Positions 35,487 to 47,448 of a DNA stretch of 64,000 nucleotides are shown here, one piece after another (position 1 is the stretch's first letter; every line of letters starts with the position of its first letter). Below the pieces are notes generated by a model, which ran no database searches, was not told the DNA's origin, and saw only the letters and a program-made list of their open reading frames with translations. Source of the stretch: Variovorax sp. JS1663 (GTDB lineage Bacteria > Pseudomonadota > Gammaproteobacteria > Burkholderiales > Burkholderiaceae_C); the NCBI RefSeq assembly GCF_002157355.1, contig NZ_LYMK01000004.1:168940-232939 (forward strand). Reading direction: 5' to 3'. Position numbers and translations under genes: made by a program.

Positions 35487-37385
35487 TCATCCTCCTGTGA
35501 GTGCCAGGGCGACACGATAAGTCACCCAGCACGCAATGTAGGCGAGCGCAAACAAATAACCAGCCATGATCCACACGTAGCGCCAGGAGCCGGTCTCGCG
35601 CTTCACCGTCGCCAGGGTCGAGATGCACTGCGGCGCGAACACGTACCAGACCAGCAGCGACAGCGCTGTCGCCAGCGACCAGCTGCCGGCGATCAGCGGC
35701 TCCAGCGCGCCCGCGACGTCGTCGCCGGTGGCCGAGAGCGCATACACCGTGCCGAGCGCGCCCACCGCCACCTCGCGCGCCGCCATGCCCGGCACCAGCG
35801 CGATCGAGATCTGCCAGTTGAAGCCGATGGGCGCGAAGACATGCTCGAGGCCGCGGCCGATGATGCCGGCCAGGCTGTACTGGATCGCCGGCCCGGTGGC
35901 GCCCTCGGGCGGCGCAGGGAAGGTGGACAGGAACCACAGCAGGATGGTGAGCGTCAGGATGATGGTGCCCACGCGCTGGATGAAGATCCACGCCCGCTCG
36001 TACAGGCCCAGCGCCAGGTTGCGCAGGCTGGGCCAGCGGTAGGCCGGCAGCTCCATCATCAGCGGCGAGCGCTGCTTCGAATCGCGGAAGCGCTTCATGA
36101 CCCAGGCCACCGCCATGGCCGAGACGATGCCGAAGACGTACAGCGCGAACAGCACCACGCCCTGGAGGTTGAACACGCCGCCCACGGTGCGCGCCGGGAT
36201 GAAGGCGGCGATCAGCAGGGCATACACCGGCAGCCGCGCCGAGCAGGTCATCAGCGGCGCGATCATGATGGTGGTCAGCCGGTCTCGCCAGTTGCTGATG
36301 GTGCGCGTGGCCATCACGCCGGGGATGGCGCAGGCGAAGCTCGACAGCAGCGGGATGAAGGAGCGGCCCGACAGCCCCACCGTGCTCATCACGCGGTCCA
36401 GGAGGAAGGCCGCCCGCGGCAGGTAGCCCGAGTCTTCCAGCGCGAGGATGAACAGGAACAGGATCAGGATCTGCGGCAGGAACACGATCACGCCGCCGAC
36501 GCCGGCGATGATTCCGTCCACCAGCAGGCTCTGCAGCATGCCTTCGGGCACCGCCTGCTTCACCAGCTCGCCGAGGGCGGCCGTGCCGTTCTTGATGGCA
36601 TCCATCGGCAGCTCGGCCCAGCTGAAGACGGCCTGGAACATCAGGAACAGGGTGACGGCCAGCACCAGCAGCCCCCACAGCGGATGCATGACGACGCGGT
36701 CGATGCGGTCGCTCAGGTCCAGGCTGCCGGCCGGCTCGCGCACCACCGCCGCGAGGATACGGCGCACCTCGCGCTGGGTGGCGAGCACGTCGTCCAGGTC
36801 CGGCGCCTGCCAGTGGACGGTCTGCGGCACCGCCACCGGCGTGTCGAGGGCCGCGAGCAGGTCCTGTGCGCCGCCGACGTGCACGCCGACGGTCTGGATC
36901 ACCGGCACGCCGAGCTCGCGCGACAGCAGGGGCACGTCGATCGCGATGCCCTGCTTCTTCGCCATGTCGGTCATGTTCAGCGCCACCACCATCGGCAGGC
37001 CCAGGCGCTTGGCCTCGAGCACCAGCCGCAGGTTCAGCCGGAGGTTGGTGGCATCGGTCACGCACACGAGCAGGTCGGGCAGCGACTCCTGGCTCTTGCC
37101 CGTGACCACGTCGCGCGTGACCGCCTCGTCCGCCGACAGGGCGTTGAGGCTGTAGGCGCCCGGCAGGTCGAGCACGAACACGCGCCGGCCGGAGGGCGTG
37201 CGCAGCAGGCCCTCCTTGCGCTCGACCGTCACGCCGGCGTAGTTCGCCACCTTCTGGCGGCTGCCGGTCAGCAGGTTGAAGAGCGCGGTCTTGCCGCAGT
37301 TGGGATTGCCCAGCAGCGCGATGCGCCCGGGCGGCGCGGAGGACACGGCGGCGCCGGGCTGGAAGTTCAGGGTCGCCTCAGCCAT
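35487..37385 (-). CDS. feoB: Ferrous iron transport protein B
   Basis: FeoB imports Fe2+ across the inner membrane using a cytosolic G-domain. The 632-aa protein starts with a short leader, then G1 GNPNCGKTALFN, the switch region GVTVERKEG, G3 DLPGAYSL and G4 NMTD. About ten hydrophobic helices follow, with the Gate motifs (PLLSSFACAIPGVMATR and PLMTCSARLPVY). The length is on the short side of the family (usually 600-770 aa). It overlaps the end of feoA by 8 nt. The Fur box upstream of feoA should repress the whole operon when iron is plentiful. Confidence 0.96.
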   Translation of the reverse strand: MAEATLNFQPGAAVSSAPPGRIALLGNPNCGKTALFNLLTGSRQKVANYAGVTVERKEGLLRTPSGRRVFVLDLPGAYSLNALSADEAVTRDVVTGKSQESLPDLLVCVTDATNLRLNLRLVLEAKRLGLPMVVALNMTDMAKKQGIAIDVPLLSRELGVPVIQTVGVHVGGAQDLLAALDTPVAVPQTVHWQAPDLDDVLATQREVRRILAAVVREPAGSLDLSDRIDRVVMHPLWGLLVLAVTLFLMFQAVFSWAELPMDAIKNGTAALGELVKQAVPEGMLQSLLVDGIIAGVGGVIVFLPQILILFLFILALEDSGYLPRAAFLLDRVMSTVGLSGRSFIPLLSSFACAIPGVMATRTISNWRDRLTTIMIAPLMTCSARLPVYALLIAAFIPARTVGGVFNLQGVVLFALYVFGIVSAMAVAWVMKRFRDSKQRSPLMMELPAYRWPSLRNLALGLYERAWIFIQRVGTIILTLTILLWFLSTFPAPPEGATGPAIQYSLAGIIGRGLEHVFAPIGFNWQISIALVPGMAAREVAVGALGTVYALSATGDDVAGALEPLIAGSWSLATALSLLVWYVFAPQCISTLATVKRETGSWRYVWIMAGYLFALAYIACWVTYRVALALTGG

Positions 37386-37659
37386 GGCCCGCGGCTCCCG
37401 GCAGTACGCGCACCAGCGCGGCCTCGTGGCGGCGCAGGGCGAAAGTCGTGTGGCCCAGGCGAACGGCCAGCGGCTCGCGGCCCGGCACGCCGCTGGCGAC
37501 GATGCGCACCACCTCGCCGGGCACGAAGCCGATCTCGGTCAGCCGCAGCACCAGCTCGCGTTCTTCCGCTTCGTCGGGCCTGGAGACATCCAGCACCGTG
37601 GCCCATTGATGGCTGGGCAGCTGATCGAGGCTGATGGCGGCCGCGGCCGCGCCATTCAT
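37378..37659 (-). CDS. feoA: Ferrous iron transport protein A
   Basis: FeoA is a small SH3-fold cytoplasmic partner of FeoB. The 93-aa protein contains LTEIGFVPGEVVRIVASG and REPLAVRLGHTTFALRRHEA, the two conserved blocks of the family. An in-frame ATG further upstream (37719) would place the start beyond the Fur box, so I use ATG 37659. First gene of feoA-feoB-Cys-rich protein. Confidence 0.9.
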   Translation of the reverse strand: MNGAAAAAISLDQLPSHQWATVLDVSRPDEAEERELVLRLTEIGFVPGEVVRIVASGVPGREPLAVRLGHTTFALRRHEAALVRVLPGAAGHG

Positions 37660-37686
37660 TGTGGTCACCCGCAAATCCCAATCGAC

Positions 37687-37709
37687 AAAATGAGAATTAT
37701 TCTCGAAAA
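37687..37709 (-). promoter_or_regulatory. Fur box upstream of feoA
   Basis: The palindrome GAGAAT-T-ATTCTC (37692-37704) sits within AAAATGAGAATTATTCTCG, a very good match to the Fur-box core NATGAGAATNATTCTCATN. It lies about 33 nt upstream of the feoA start. On the other side it is 63 nt from the start of the divergent C13 peptidase gene, so that gene could be iron-regulated as well. Confidence 0.85.
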
Positions 37710-37767
37710 CACGGGCCATGGGCAGATGGCGGCGGAAGTACCCCCGCCAGGGAGGCATGATCGACGC

Positions 37768-39228
37768 ATGAACGATGCACAAGCTGATAGTGACAGGGAG
37801 GCCGAGCGGCCAAACGACGACACGCTCGCACCGGCAACGACGCTGCCGCTGCAGCGCTGGATGGCCGAAGGACTGCGCGCTTCGGTTCTGCTGGCTCCGC
37901 GCATCACTGGCTCGCCTTCGCCCTGGCAGCTGATCCTCATCGTGCTCATCCCGAGCCTGCTGTACCTGGGCCTCGAGCGCCTGCAGATCGAGGGGCCGGC
38001 CACCTTCCATCCCACCGTCGAGCTCCATACCTACTGGGTCGTCGCGATCACCTTGTGGATCGGCTGGCTGGCGCTGTCGCAGCGCCCGGCCGGTGGCGGC
38101 GATCCCGCGGGCGGCGCCAGCCTGGGCGGATGGTTCGCGCTCACCACCTGGGCCGGCGTACCGTGGACTCTGCTGATGGGCGGCATGTCGCTGGCGTATT
38201 CCCGCGGCTGGCTGCCGAGCGCGCTGACCACGCCCATCGGCTTCTGGACCGTCTATGGCTGCCTGCTGGGGATCTGGTTGGTGGCGAGCGTGCGGCTGAT
38301 GGCGCGCTACGTACCCCGGCGCACCTGGGTCCTGCTCTTCATGCCGGGCATGCTCGCGATCACCGCCCTCGGGTTCTGGCAGGCGCTGCAGGACAGGGAA
38401 CGGCCCTGGCAGGCGGACGCGAGCGCCTCTGCGGCACCCGAGCGGCCCCGGCTGCAGCTGTCGCAGGAGACCTTCGAGGCGCAGCAGGCCGTGTGGCAGC
38501 GCGCCATCGCCGGCATCGCGCCCCGGCGCGCCGGCGAGACCAATGTCTATGGCCTGGTGTTCGCGCCCTATGCCTCCGAGGACGTCTTCCTGCGCGAGAG
38601 CGGCATGGTGGCCACCCTGCTCGAAGAGCGCTTCGATGCGCGGGGCCGCGTGCTGCGCCTGCTCAACCATGCCACCACCGCACAGGAGCTGCCCTGGGCG
38701 ACGCCGCTGAACCTGCGCCGCGCCATCGAGTCGATGGCCGAGCGCATGGACCGCGAGCAGGACCTGCTGGTGATCTACATGACTTCCCACGGCGCCAGCG
38801 ATTTCAAGCTGGCCTCCGCGCACTGGCCGCTCTCGGTCCCCTGGCTGACGCCGCAGGAACTGCGCGAGGCGCTGGACGCGGCGGGCATCCGGCACCGGGT
38901 GATCGCGATCTCGGCCTGCTATTCGGGCGGCTGGATCGAGCCGCTGGCCACGGAGCACAGCCTGATCATGACCGCCGCCGACGCCGAGCACACCTCCTAC
39001 GGCTGCGGCCACCGTTCGGAGCTCACCTTCTTCGGGCGCGCCGTGTTCGACGAGGCCTTGCGCAAGACCCATTCATTCGAAGCCGCCTTCGCGGAAGCGG
39101 TGCCGGTGATCCAGCAGCGCGAGATCGAGGCCGGCAAGGAAGACGGCTTCTCGAACCCGCAGATCCGTGTCGGCGACGGCATCCGGCCGGTGCTGGACAA
39201 GCTCTCGCAGCGACTGGACGAGGGCTGA
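37768..39228 (+). CDS. Membrane-anchored C13 (legumain/caspase-fold) peptidase
   Basis: The 486-aa protein has a hydrophilic start, then about five hydrophobic helices (roughly residues 45-205). A soluble C-terminal domain carries a caspase-fold Cys-protease dyad: His341 in YMTSHGAS and Cys384 in AISACYSGG. This is the C13 family signature. Members in bacteria are poorly characterised; legumain-type specificity would cut after Asn/Asp. The catalytic part should lie on one side of the inner membrane. GGAGG at 37751-37755 is followed by a four-codon ORF (ATG 37757) whose stop overlaps the ATG at 37768. It diverges from feoA with a Fur box between them. Confidence 0.78.
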   Translation: MNDAQADSDREAERPNDDTLAPATTLPLQRWMAEGLRASVLLAPRITGSPSPWQLILIVLIPSLLYLGLERLQIEGPATFHPTVELHTYWVVAITLWIGWLALSQRPAGGGDPAGGASLGGWFALTTWAGVPWTLLMGGMSLAYSRGWLPSALTTPIGFWTVYGCLLGIWLVASVRLMARYVPRRTWVLLFMPGMLAITALGFWQALQDRERPWQADASASAAPERPRLQLSQETFEAQQAVWQRAIAGIAPRRAGETNVYGLVFAPYASEDVFLRESGMVATLLEERFDARGRVLRLLNHATTAQELPWATPLNLRRAIESMAERMDREQDLLVIYMTSHGASDFKLASAHWPLSVPWLTPQELREALDAAGIRHRVIAISACYSGGWIEPLATEHSLIMTAADAEHTSYGCGHRSELTFFGRAVFDEALRKTHSFEAAFAEAVPVIQQREIEAGKEDGFSNPQIRVGDGIRPVLDKLSQRLDEG

Positions 39229-39263
39229 AAAACAAAGGCCGGCACGTCGTACGCGCCGGCCTT
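39229..39263 (-). terminator. Terminator between the C13 peptidase gene and acnA
   Basis: AAGGCCGGC and GCCGGCCTT form a 9-bp stem (39235-39263). On the minus strand it is followed by TGTTTTT, so it ends acnA transcription 16 nt after the stop. It lies directly behind the peptidase stop on the plus strand and may serve both. Confidence 0.75.
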
Positions 39264-39278
39264 GGGCGGAAGGCCTGC

Positions 39279-42047
<2,769 letters not shown>

Positions 42048-42165
42048 GAGGAACTCCTTCTGGGGGGATCGTGGAAGCGCCTCAAAGATAGCAGGGTTCG
42101 ATGACAAGGTGAGCATCGAAAGGCGCATCCCTGAGCCCGCCCTCCGGGTTCTGCGTTCCCGCCCT

Positions 42166-42582
42166 TCAGGCCGCGACGACGCCACGGCGGCCGGTGCGCG
42201 TGTGGCGCAGGCCCATCCACTGCAGCTCGGCCAGCACCACCACCGTCGCGGCCTGGGCCAGCACCCAGGCCCAGCCCAGCACACCGAGGCCCGCACCGGC
42301 CAGGGCCAGCAGGGCGATGCATCCCAGGGCCCAGGCGAAGTTGCCGGCCACGACCAGGCCGATCAGCCGGCGCGGCGGCTCGGCGCGCATGGCCATCCAG
42401 GCCGCGGCCGCCGCATAGGCCAGCAGGAAGACGCCGGTGCCCAGCAGCAGCGGCGCCGGCAGCCCGGTCATCCGGGCCAGCGCGCCGGTGCAGAGCAGCT
42501 GGAGGGCCCCGGACGCGGCGCAGGAGACGGCATCGGCCGCCATCACGCGGGGAAGAAAACGAGGAGAGGCGAAGACGGACAT
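42166..42582 (-). CDS. Small four-helix membrane protein of unknown function
   Basis: The 138-aa protein is almost entirely hydrophobic, with four predicted helices and a short basic C-terminus ([14 protein letters not shown]). I do not recognise a family. The start at 42582 has AAGGAG seven bases upstream. It lies 118 nt upstream of acnA and diverges from an XRE-type regulator gene, which could control it. Confidence 0.65.
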   Translation of the reverse strand: MSVFASPRFLPRVMAADAVSCAASGALQLLCTGALARMTGLPAPLLLGTGVFLLAYAAAAAWMAMRAEPPRRLIGLVVAGNFAWALGCIALLALAGAGLGVLGWAWVLAQAATVVVLAELQWMGLRHTRTGRRGVVAA

Positions 42583-42714
42583 GGCAAGGCTCCTTGGTTG
42601 CACGCTGCAGGCCCTTCCTGCCGCGTCGTGACTTCATCATTTCGGCGCCGGCGCAGACGGTCGATGACCTGGCACGTCATAGCCGCCGCGCGCCGCTTCA
42701 CTAGGATGGCGGCC

Positions 42715-43542
42715 ATGACTTCGCAACCGACGCCGCCCACCGCCGCCGACTCCTTCGGCGCCCACCTGCGCCACTGGCGCCGGCACCGCCGCCTGAGCCA
42801 GCTCGACCTGGCGCACGAGGCCCAGGTCTCCACCCGCCACCTGAGCTACGTGGAGACCGGCCGCGCCGAGCCCAGCCGCGAGATGGTGCTGCGCCTGGCC
42901 GAGCGGCTGGACGTGCCCCTGCGCGAACGCAACACGCTGCTGGTGGCGGCCGGCTACGCGCCCATGTACAGGCAGCGCTCGCTGGACGACCCGGCGCTCG
43001 CGCCCGCCCGCCAGGCGGTAGAGCTGGTGCTCAAGGGGCACGAGCCCTTCCCGGCGCTCGCGGTGGATCGCCACTGGAACCTGGTGGCGCACAACGCGCT
43101 GGTGCCGCTGCTGATGGACGGCGCGTCGCCCGCGCTGCTGACACCGCCCGTCAACGTGCTGCGCCTCAGCCTGCATCCCGAGGGCGTGGCGCCACGCATC
43201 GCGAACCTGGCCCAGTGGCGCGCCCACCTGCTGGAGCGGCTGCAGCAGCAGATCGCCGCCACCGGCGACGCGACCCTGACGGCGCTGCACGACGAGCTGG
43301 CCGCCTACCCCGCGCCGCAGGTCAGCCACGACACGCCGGCCAACCACAGCGCGCTGGCCGGCGTCGCCGTGCCCTTCCAGTACGTGACGCCGCAAGGCGT
43401 GCTGAGCTTCATCAGCACCACCACCATCTTCGGCACGCCGGTCGACGTCACGCTGCAGGAGCTGGCGGTCGAATCCTTTTTTCCCGCGGATGCCCATACC
43501 GCGGCAGTGCTCGCGGCGATGGCGACGCAGGCTTCGGGCTGA
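42715..43542 (+). CDS. XRE-family regulator with MmyB-like ligand domain
   Basis: The 275-aa protein begins with a short Pro/Thr-rich leader, then an XRE HTH (LRHWRRHRRLSQLDLAHEAQ and STRHLSYVETGRAEPSREMV). A C-terminal MmyB-type domain follows (LVLKGHEPFPALAVDRHWNL, SFISTTTIFGTPVDVTLQEL). MmyB-type regulators bind small, often fatty-acid-like ligands. An in-frame ATG nine bases further upstream is possible; AGGA at 42703-42706 favours 42715. The divergent neighbour is a small membrane protein gene. Confidence 0.88.
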   Translation: MTSQPTPPTAADSFGAHLRHWRRHRRLSQLDLAHEAQVSTRHLSYVETGRAEPSREMVLRLAERLDVPLRERNTLLVAAGYAPMYRQRSLDDPALAPARQAVELVLKGHEPFPALAVDRHWNLVAHNALVPLLMDGASPALLTPPVNVLRLSLHPEGVAPRIANLAQWRAHLLERLQQQIAATGDATLTALHDELAAYPAPQVSHDTPANHSALAGVAVPFQYVTPQGVLSFISTTTIFGTPVDVTLQELAVESFFPADAHTAAVLAAMATQASG

Positions 43543-43569
43543 CGCCGGGTCGGCGGCGGACGACATGCG

Positions 43570-43587
43570 GACGCGATCAATCGCGTC
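43570..43587. promoter_or_regulatory. 18-nt palindrome upstream of the PNPOx-like gene, candidate operator
   Basis: GACGCGAT-CA-ATCGCGTC is a perfect 8-bp inverted repeat with a 2-nt centre, lying 28 nt past the XRE gene stop and 60 nt before the next start. No T-run follows. Its symmetry suits a dimeric HTH regulator, possibly the XRE protein encoded just upstream. Confidence 0.45.
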
Positions 43588-43646
43588 GGCGCGCGAGCGC
43601 GCTGGGTCCTAGCGTGGTCGGCATCCCTCAATTCAATGGAGATGCA

Positions 43647-44147
43647 ATGCCCACCAACGAACCGCACGCCAAGCTCTGGGACCTGATCAAGGACACCCGC
43701 TACGGCATGCTGACCCACCGCCACGGCGATGGGCAGCTGCACAGCCATCCGCTCACTACACAGAGCAAGAACCTCGACGAGGCCGCCACGCTGTTCTTCT
43801 TCATTCCCAAGGACGGCGAGATCGCCCGGCACGTCGGCGCCGACCCGGTCGTGAACGTGTCCTATGCCAACACCGACGCCGACAGCTACGTCTCCGTGGC
43901 CGGCCGTGCCTCGATGGTGGACGACATGGCGATGAAGGAAGCGCTCTTCAACACGATGGCGAAGGCCTGGTTTCCGAAGGGCACGTCGGATCCCAACCTG
44001 GGGCTGCTCGCGGTCCAGATCGTCGAAGCCGAGTACTGGGACGTCACGGACAGCAAGATGGTGCAGCTGCTCAAGATGGCCGCCTCCGCCGTCACCGGCA
44101 ACCCGCCGAAGCAGTTGGCGGATCACGAGAAGCTGCGCGTCGGCTGA
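43647..44147 (+). CDS. Pyridoxamine 5'-phosphate oxidase-fold protein (general stress protein 26-like)
   Basis: The 166-aa protein has the flavin-binding split-barrel fold of PNPOx-like proteins: LIKDTRYGMLTHRHGDGQLH, LFFFIPKDGEIARHV, VNVSYANTDADSYVSVAGRA and AEYWD near the end. Such general stress protein 26 relatives bind FMN or FAD and often reduce or sequester small molecules. The reaction is unknown. The start ATG 43647 follows GGAGATGC. Lies downstream of the XRE regulator gene with an operator-like palindrome between. Confidence 0.82.
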   Translation: MPTNEPHAKLWDLIKDTRYGMLTHRHGDGQLHSHPLTTQSKNLDEAATLFFFIPKDGEIARHVGADPVVNVSYANTDADSYVSVAGRASMVDDMAMKEALFNTMAKAWFPKGTSDPNLGLLAVQIVEAEYWDVTDSKMVQLLKMAASAVTGNPPKQLADHEKLRVG

Positions 44148-44154
44148 GGCAATG

Positions 44155-44177
44155 AAAAAGCCCGCCGGGCGGCGGGC
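44155..44177 (-). terminator. Rho-independent terminator of acnB
   Basis: GCCCGCC-GCCC-GGCGGGC followed by TTTTT (read on the minus strand) begins 27 nt after the acnB stop. The stem is 7 bp of pure G/C. It is also just 7 nt past the end of the convergent PNPOx-like gene. Confidence 0.9.
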
Positions 44178-44203
44178 TTCGGGGCGCGACGCGCGCCGTG
44201 CCC

Positions 44204-46795
44204 TCAGGCCGTGACCGTCGCAGCGACCTCGGTGTAGTCCTCGATCTTGTCGAAGTTGAGGTACTGGTAGATCTGGTCGCTCGCCGCATCGAGCACGCCG
44301 ACGCTGGCCATGTACTCTTCCTTGGTCGGGATGCGGCCCAGACGCGAGCAGATCGCGGCCAGCTCGGCGCTGCCCAGGTACACGTTGGCGCCCTTGCCGA
44401 GGCGGTTGGGGAAGTTGCGCGTGCTGGTGGACATCACGGTCGCACCCTCGCGCACCTGCGCCTGGTTGCCCATGCACAGCGAGCAGCCCGGCATCTCGGT
44501 GCGCGCGCCGGCGTTGCCGAACACGCCGTAGTGGCCTTCCTCGGTGAGCTGATGCGCGTCCATCTTGGTGGGCGGCGCGATCCACAGCTTGACCGGGATG
44601 TCGCGCTTGCCTTCCAGCAGCTTGGAGGCAGCGCGGAAGTGGCCGATGTTGGTCATGCACGAGCCGATGAAGACCTCGTCGATCTGCGCACCGGCCACGT
44701 CGGACAGCGTCTTGACGTCGTCCGGATCGTTGGGGCAGGCCACGATGGGCTCGTGGATCTCGGCCAGGTCGATTTCGATCACGGCGGCGTACTCGGCGTC
44801 GGCGTCGCCCTCGAGCAACTGCGGGTTCTTGAGCCAGGCTTCCTGCGCGGCGATGCGGCGCTGCAGGGTGCGCGGGTCGGCATAGCCCTCGGCGATCATC
44901 CACTTCATCAGCGTGATGTTGCTGTTGATGTACTCGGCGATGGGCTCCTTGTTCAGGTGCACCGTGCAGCCGGCGGCCGAGCGCTCGGCCGAAGCGTCGC
45001 TGAGTTCGAAAGCCTGTTCCACCTTCAGGTCCGGCAGGCCCTCGATCTCGAGGATGCGGCCGGAGAAGATGTTCTTCTTGCCCTTCTTCTCGACCGTCAG
45101 CAGGCCCTGCTTGATGGCGTAGAGCGGGATCGCGTTGACCAGGTCACGCAGCGTCACGCCGGGCTGCATCTTGCCCTTGAAGCGCACCAGCACCGATTCG
45201 GGCATGTCCAGCGGCATCACGCCGGTGGCGGCCGCGAAGGCCACCAGCCCCGAGCCGGCCGGGAAGCTGATGCCGATCGGGAAACGGGTGTGGCTGTCGC
45301 CGCCCGTGCCCACGGTATCGGGCGTCAGCAGGCGGTTGAGCCAGCTGTGGATCACGCCGTCCCCGGGGCGCAGCGAGACGCCGCCGCGGGTGGCCATGAA
45401 GTCCGGCAACTCGTGGTGCATCTTGACGTCGACCTTCTTGGGGTAGGCCGCCGTGTGGCAGAAGGACTGCATCACCAGGTCGGCGCTGAAGCCCAGGCAG
45501 GCCAGGTCCTTGAGCTCGTCGCGCGTCATCGGGCCGGTGGTGTCCTGGCTGCCGACGGAGGTCATCTTGGGCTCGCAGTAGGTGCCGGGACGCACGCCCT
45601 GCCCTTCCGGCAGGCCGCAGGCGCGGCCCACCATCTTCTGGGCCAGGGAGAAGCCCTTCTTGGTGTCCACGGGGCTGACCGGCAGGCGGAACAGCGTCGA
45701 CGGCGCGAGGCCCAGCGCTTCCCGCGCCTTGGCCGTCAGGCCGCGGCCGATGATCAGCGGAATGCGCCCGCCGGCGCGCACCTCGTCGAACAGCACGTCG
45801 CTCTTGACCTTGAACTCGGCGATGACCTTGCCGTCCTTGAGGGCCTTGCCCTCGTAGGGACGCAGCTCGATCACATCGCCCATCTCCATCTGGTTCACGT
45901 CCAGCTCGATGGGCAGCGCGCCGGCGTCTTCCATGGTGTTGTAGAAGATCGGAGCGATCTTGCTGCCCAGGCACACGCCGCCGAAGCGCTTGTTCGGGAT
46001 GAAGGGGATGTCCTGGCCCGTGAACCAGAGCACCGAGTTGGTGGCGCTCTTGCGCGAGGAGCCGGTGCCGACCACGTCGCCCACGTAGGCGACCTGGTGG
46101 CCCTTTTCCTTCAGCGACTCGATGAACTTGACCGGGCCGCGCTTGCCGTCTTCCTCCGGCGTGAAGGGCGCGCCCTCGCGCTTGTTCTTCAGCATCGCCA
46201 GCGCGTGCATCGGGATGTCGGGACGGGTGGTGGCGTCCGGCGCGGGCGAGAGGTCGTCGGTGTTGGTCTCGCCGGGCACCTTGAAGACCGTGACGGTCAG
46301 GCTCTGCGGCACCTCGGGACGGCTGGTGAACCACTCGGCGTCGGCCCAGCTCTGGAGCACGGCCTTGGCGTTGGCATTGCCCTTGTCGGCCTTTTCCTTG
46401 ACGTCGTGGAACTGGTCGAACATCAGCAGCGTCTTCTTCAGGCCCTCGGCGGCGACGGTGCCGACCTCGGCGTCGTCCAGCAGGTCGATCAGCGGGCTGA
46501 TGTTGTAGCCGCCCAGCATGGTGCCCAGCAGTTCGGTGGCATGGGCACGCGAGACGAGCAGGCTTTTCTCGGTGCCATGGGCCACCGCCGCCAGGTAGCT
46601 CGCCTTGACCTTGGCCGCGTCGTCCACGCCGGCCGGCACGCGGTGCGTCAGCAGGTTCAGCAGGAACTCGCCGTTGTCGGCGGTCGCGGTCTTCATCAGT
46701 TCGATGACTTCGCTGGTCTGCTTGGCCGACAGTGGCAGCGGCGGGATACCGAGCGCGGCGCGCTCGGCGACATGGTCAACGTAGGCTTGCAACAT
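44204..46795 (-). CDS. acnB: Aconitate hydratase B (2-methylisocitrate dehydratase)
   Basis: AcnB is the main TCA-cycle aconitase in many proteobacteria and also processes 2-methylisocitrate. The 863-aa protein has the B-type order, with the swivel domain before the Fe-S core. The N-terminal helical HEAT-like part starts [20 protein letters not shown]. Cluster ligands lie in [13 protein letters not shown] and [12 protein letters not shown]. The length is typical. No gene for the methylcitrate cycle is adjacent. A clear terminator follows. Together with tam and the CitE-like gene upstream, it starts a TCA-related block. Confidence 0.97.
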   Translation of the reverse strand: MLQAYVDHVAERAALGIPPLPLSAKQTSEVIELMKTATADNGEFLLNLLTHRVPAGVDDAAKVKASYLAAVAHGTEKSLLVSRAHATELLGTMLGGYNISPLIDLLDDAEVGTVAAEGLKKTLLMFDQFHDVKEKADKGNANAKAVLQSWADAEWFTSRPEVPQSLTVTVFKVPGETNTDDLSPAPDATTRPDIPMHALAMLKNKREGAPFTPEEDGKRGPVKFIESLKEKGHQVAYVGDVVGTGSSRKSATNSVLWFTGQDIPFIPNKRFGGVCLGSKIAPIFYNTMEDAGALPIELDVNQMEMGDVIELRPYEGKALKDGKVIAEFKVKSDVLFDEVRAGGRIPLIIGRGLTAKAREALGLAPSTLFRLPVSPVDTKKGFSLAQKMVGRACGLPEGQGVRPGTYCEPKMTSVGSQDTTGPMTRDELKDLACLGFSADLVMQSFCHTAAYPKKVDVKMHHELPDFMATRGGVSLRPGDGVIHSWLNRLLTPDTVGTGGDSHTRFPIGISFPAGSGLVAFAAATGVMPLDMPESVLVRFKGKMQPGVTLRDLVNAIPLYAIKQGLLTVEKKGKKNIFSGRILEIEGLPDLKVEQAFELSDASAERSAAGCTVHLNKEPIAEYINSNITLMKWMIAEGYADPRTLQRRIAAQEAWLKNPQLLEGDADAEYAAVIEIDLAEIHEPIVACPNDPDDVKTLSDVAGAQIDEVFIGSCMTNIGHFRAASKLLEGKRDIPVKLWIAPPTKMDAHQLTEEGHYGVFGNAGARTEMPGCSLCMGNQAQVREGATVMSTSTRNFPNRLGKGANVYLGSAELAAICSRLGRIPTKEEYMASVGVLDAASDQIYQYLNFDKIEDYTEVAATVTA

Positions 46796-46856
46796 TTTTC
46801 TCTCCGGATCGGGAACCGTGGCGGCCTAGCAAAAGGCGGGCCGCCTGCGCCTTGGC

Positions 46857-47420
46857 TTATTTCTTGGTGTCGGAATCCGCGCCCTCGAACAGGCTCTTGG
46901 GCGGGTTCTTCTTCATGTCCTCGGCCATCATGGCCTGCTCGGTAGCCTGGCATTCGTCAGCCAGGCGCAGGCCCTGTTTCTGGCTCATCAGCATGGACTT
47001 GTTGCCCAGCTGCAGCCACATGGCCTCGGCCTTGGGGTCTTCCAGCCGGATGGCGCCGGTGCGGCTGTTGACCGGGTGCATGAAGTACTTGGTGCTGCCG
47101 TGCGTCAGGACGAAGAAGCCTTCCTTCTTCTGGCTGGCCTCGATCGCGACGCTCGCGCCGAGCTCGCACTTGATGGTGCCGGTCAGCACGCGCTTCGAGA
47201 CGGCCAAGTCCTCGGGCGTGAGCACCACGTCGGACTCTTCGCTGATGGGCTTGGCTTCTTCCATCTTCTTGATGACGCGCTTGGGCACCACCTTCTGCGT
47301 CACCTTCTTGGCCGTGTTCGCGGCCCGCTCCTTGAGCGGCGGCTTGGCGGCGTCGGCAGCGCCCTGGGCCAGGGCCGACAGGGGCAGTGCAAGGGCGACA
47401 GCGATGGCGATCTTTCTCAT
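46857..47420 (-). CDS. Exported protein of unknown function
   Basis: The 187-aa protein has a clear Sec signal peptide ([20 protein letters not shown], cleavage likely after ALA). A Lys-rich region follows, and then a beta-rich core (GTIKCELGASVAIEASQKK, RLADECQATEQ) with two cysteines that could form a disulfide in the periplasm. I do not recognise a named family. An AAAGGAAAG ribosome site precedes ATG 47420. It sits between acnB (61 nt downstream) and the CitE-like gene (28 nt upstream) on the same strand. Confidence 0.75.
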   Translation of the reverse strand: MRKIAIAVALALPLSALAQGAADAAKPPLKERAANTAKKVTQKVVPKRVIKKMEEAKPISEESDVVLTPEDLAVSKRVLTGTIKCELGASVAIEASQKKEGFFVLTHGSTKYFMHPVNSRTGAIRLEDPKAEAMWLQLGNKSMLMSQKQGLRLADECQATEQAMMAEDMKKNPPKSLFEGADSDTKK

Positions 47421-47448
47421 GGGTCTTTCCTTTGGAGGATTTCGGTTT

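Noticed and set aside
34110..37634. A 1174-aa plus-strand open frame antisense to feoB and the FAD monooxygenase
   Set aside because: It is the reverse-strand shadow of high-GC genes: no family motif, unnatural composition, and it runs opposite to clear feoAB/monooxygenase genes.
37660..37719. Longer feoA starting at ATG 37719
   Set aside because: It would place the Fur box inside the coding sequence, and the extra residues match no FeoA.
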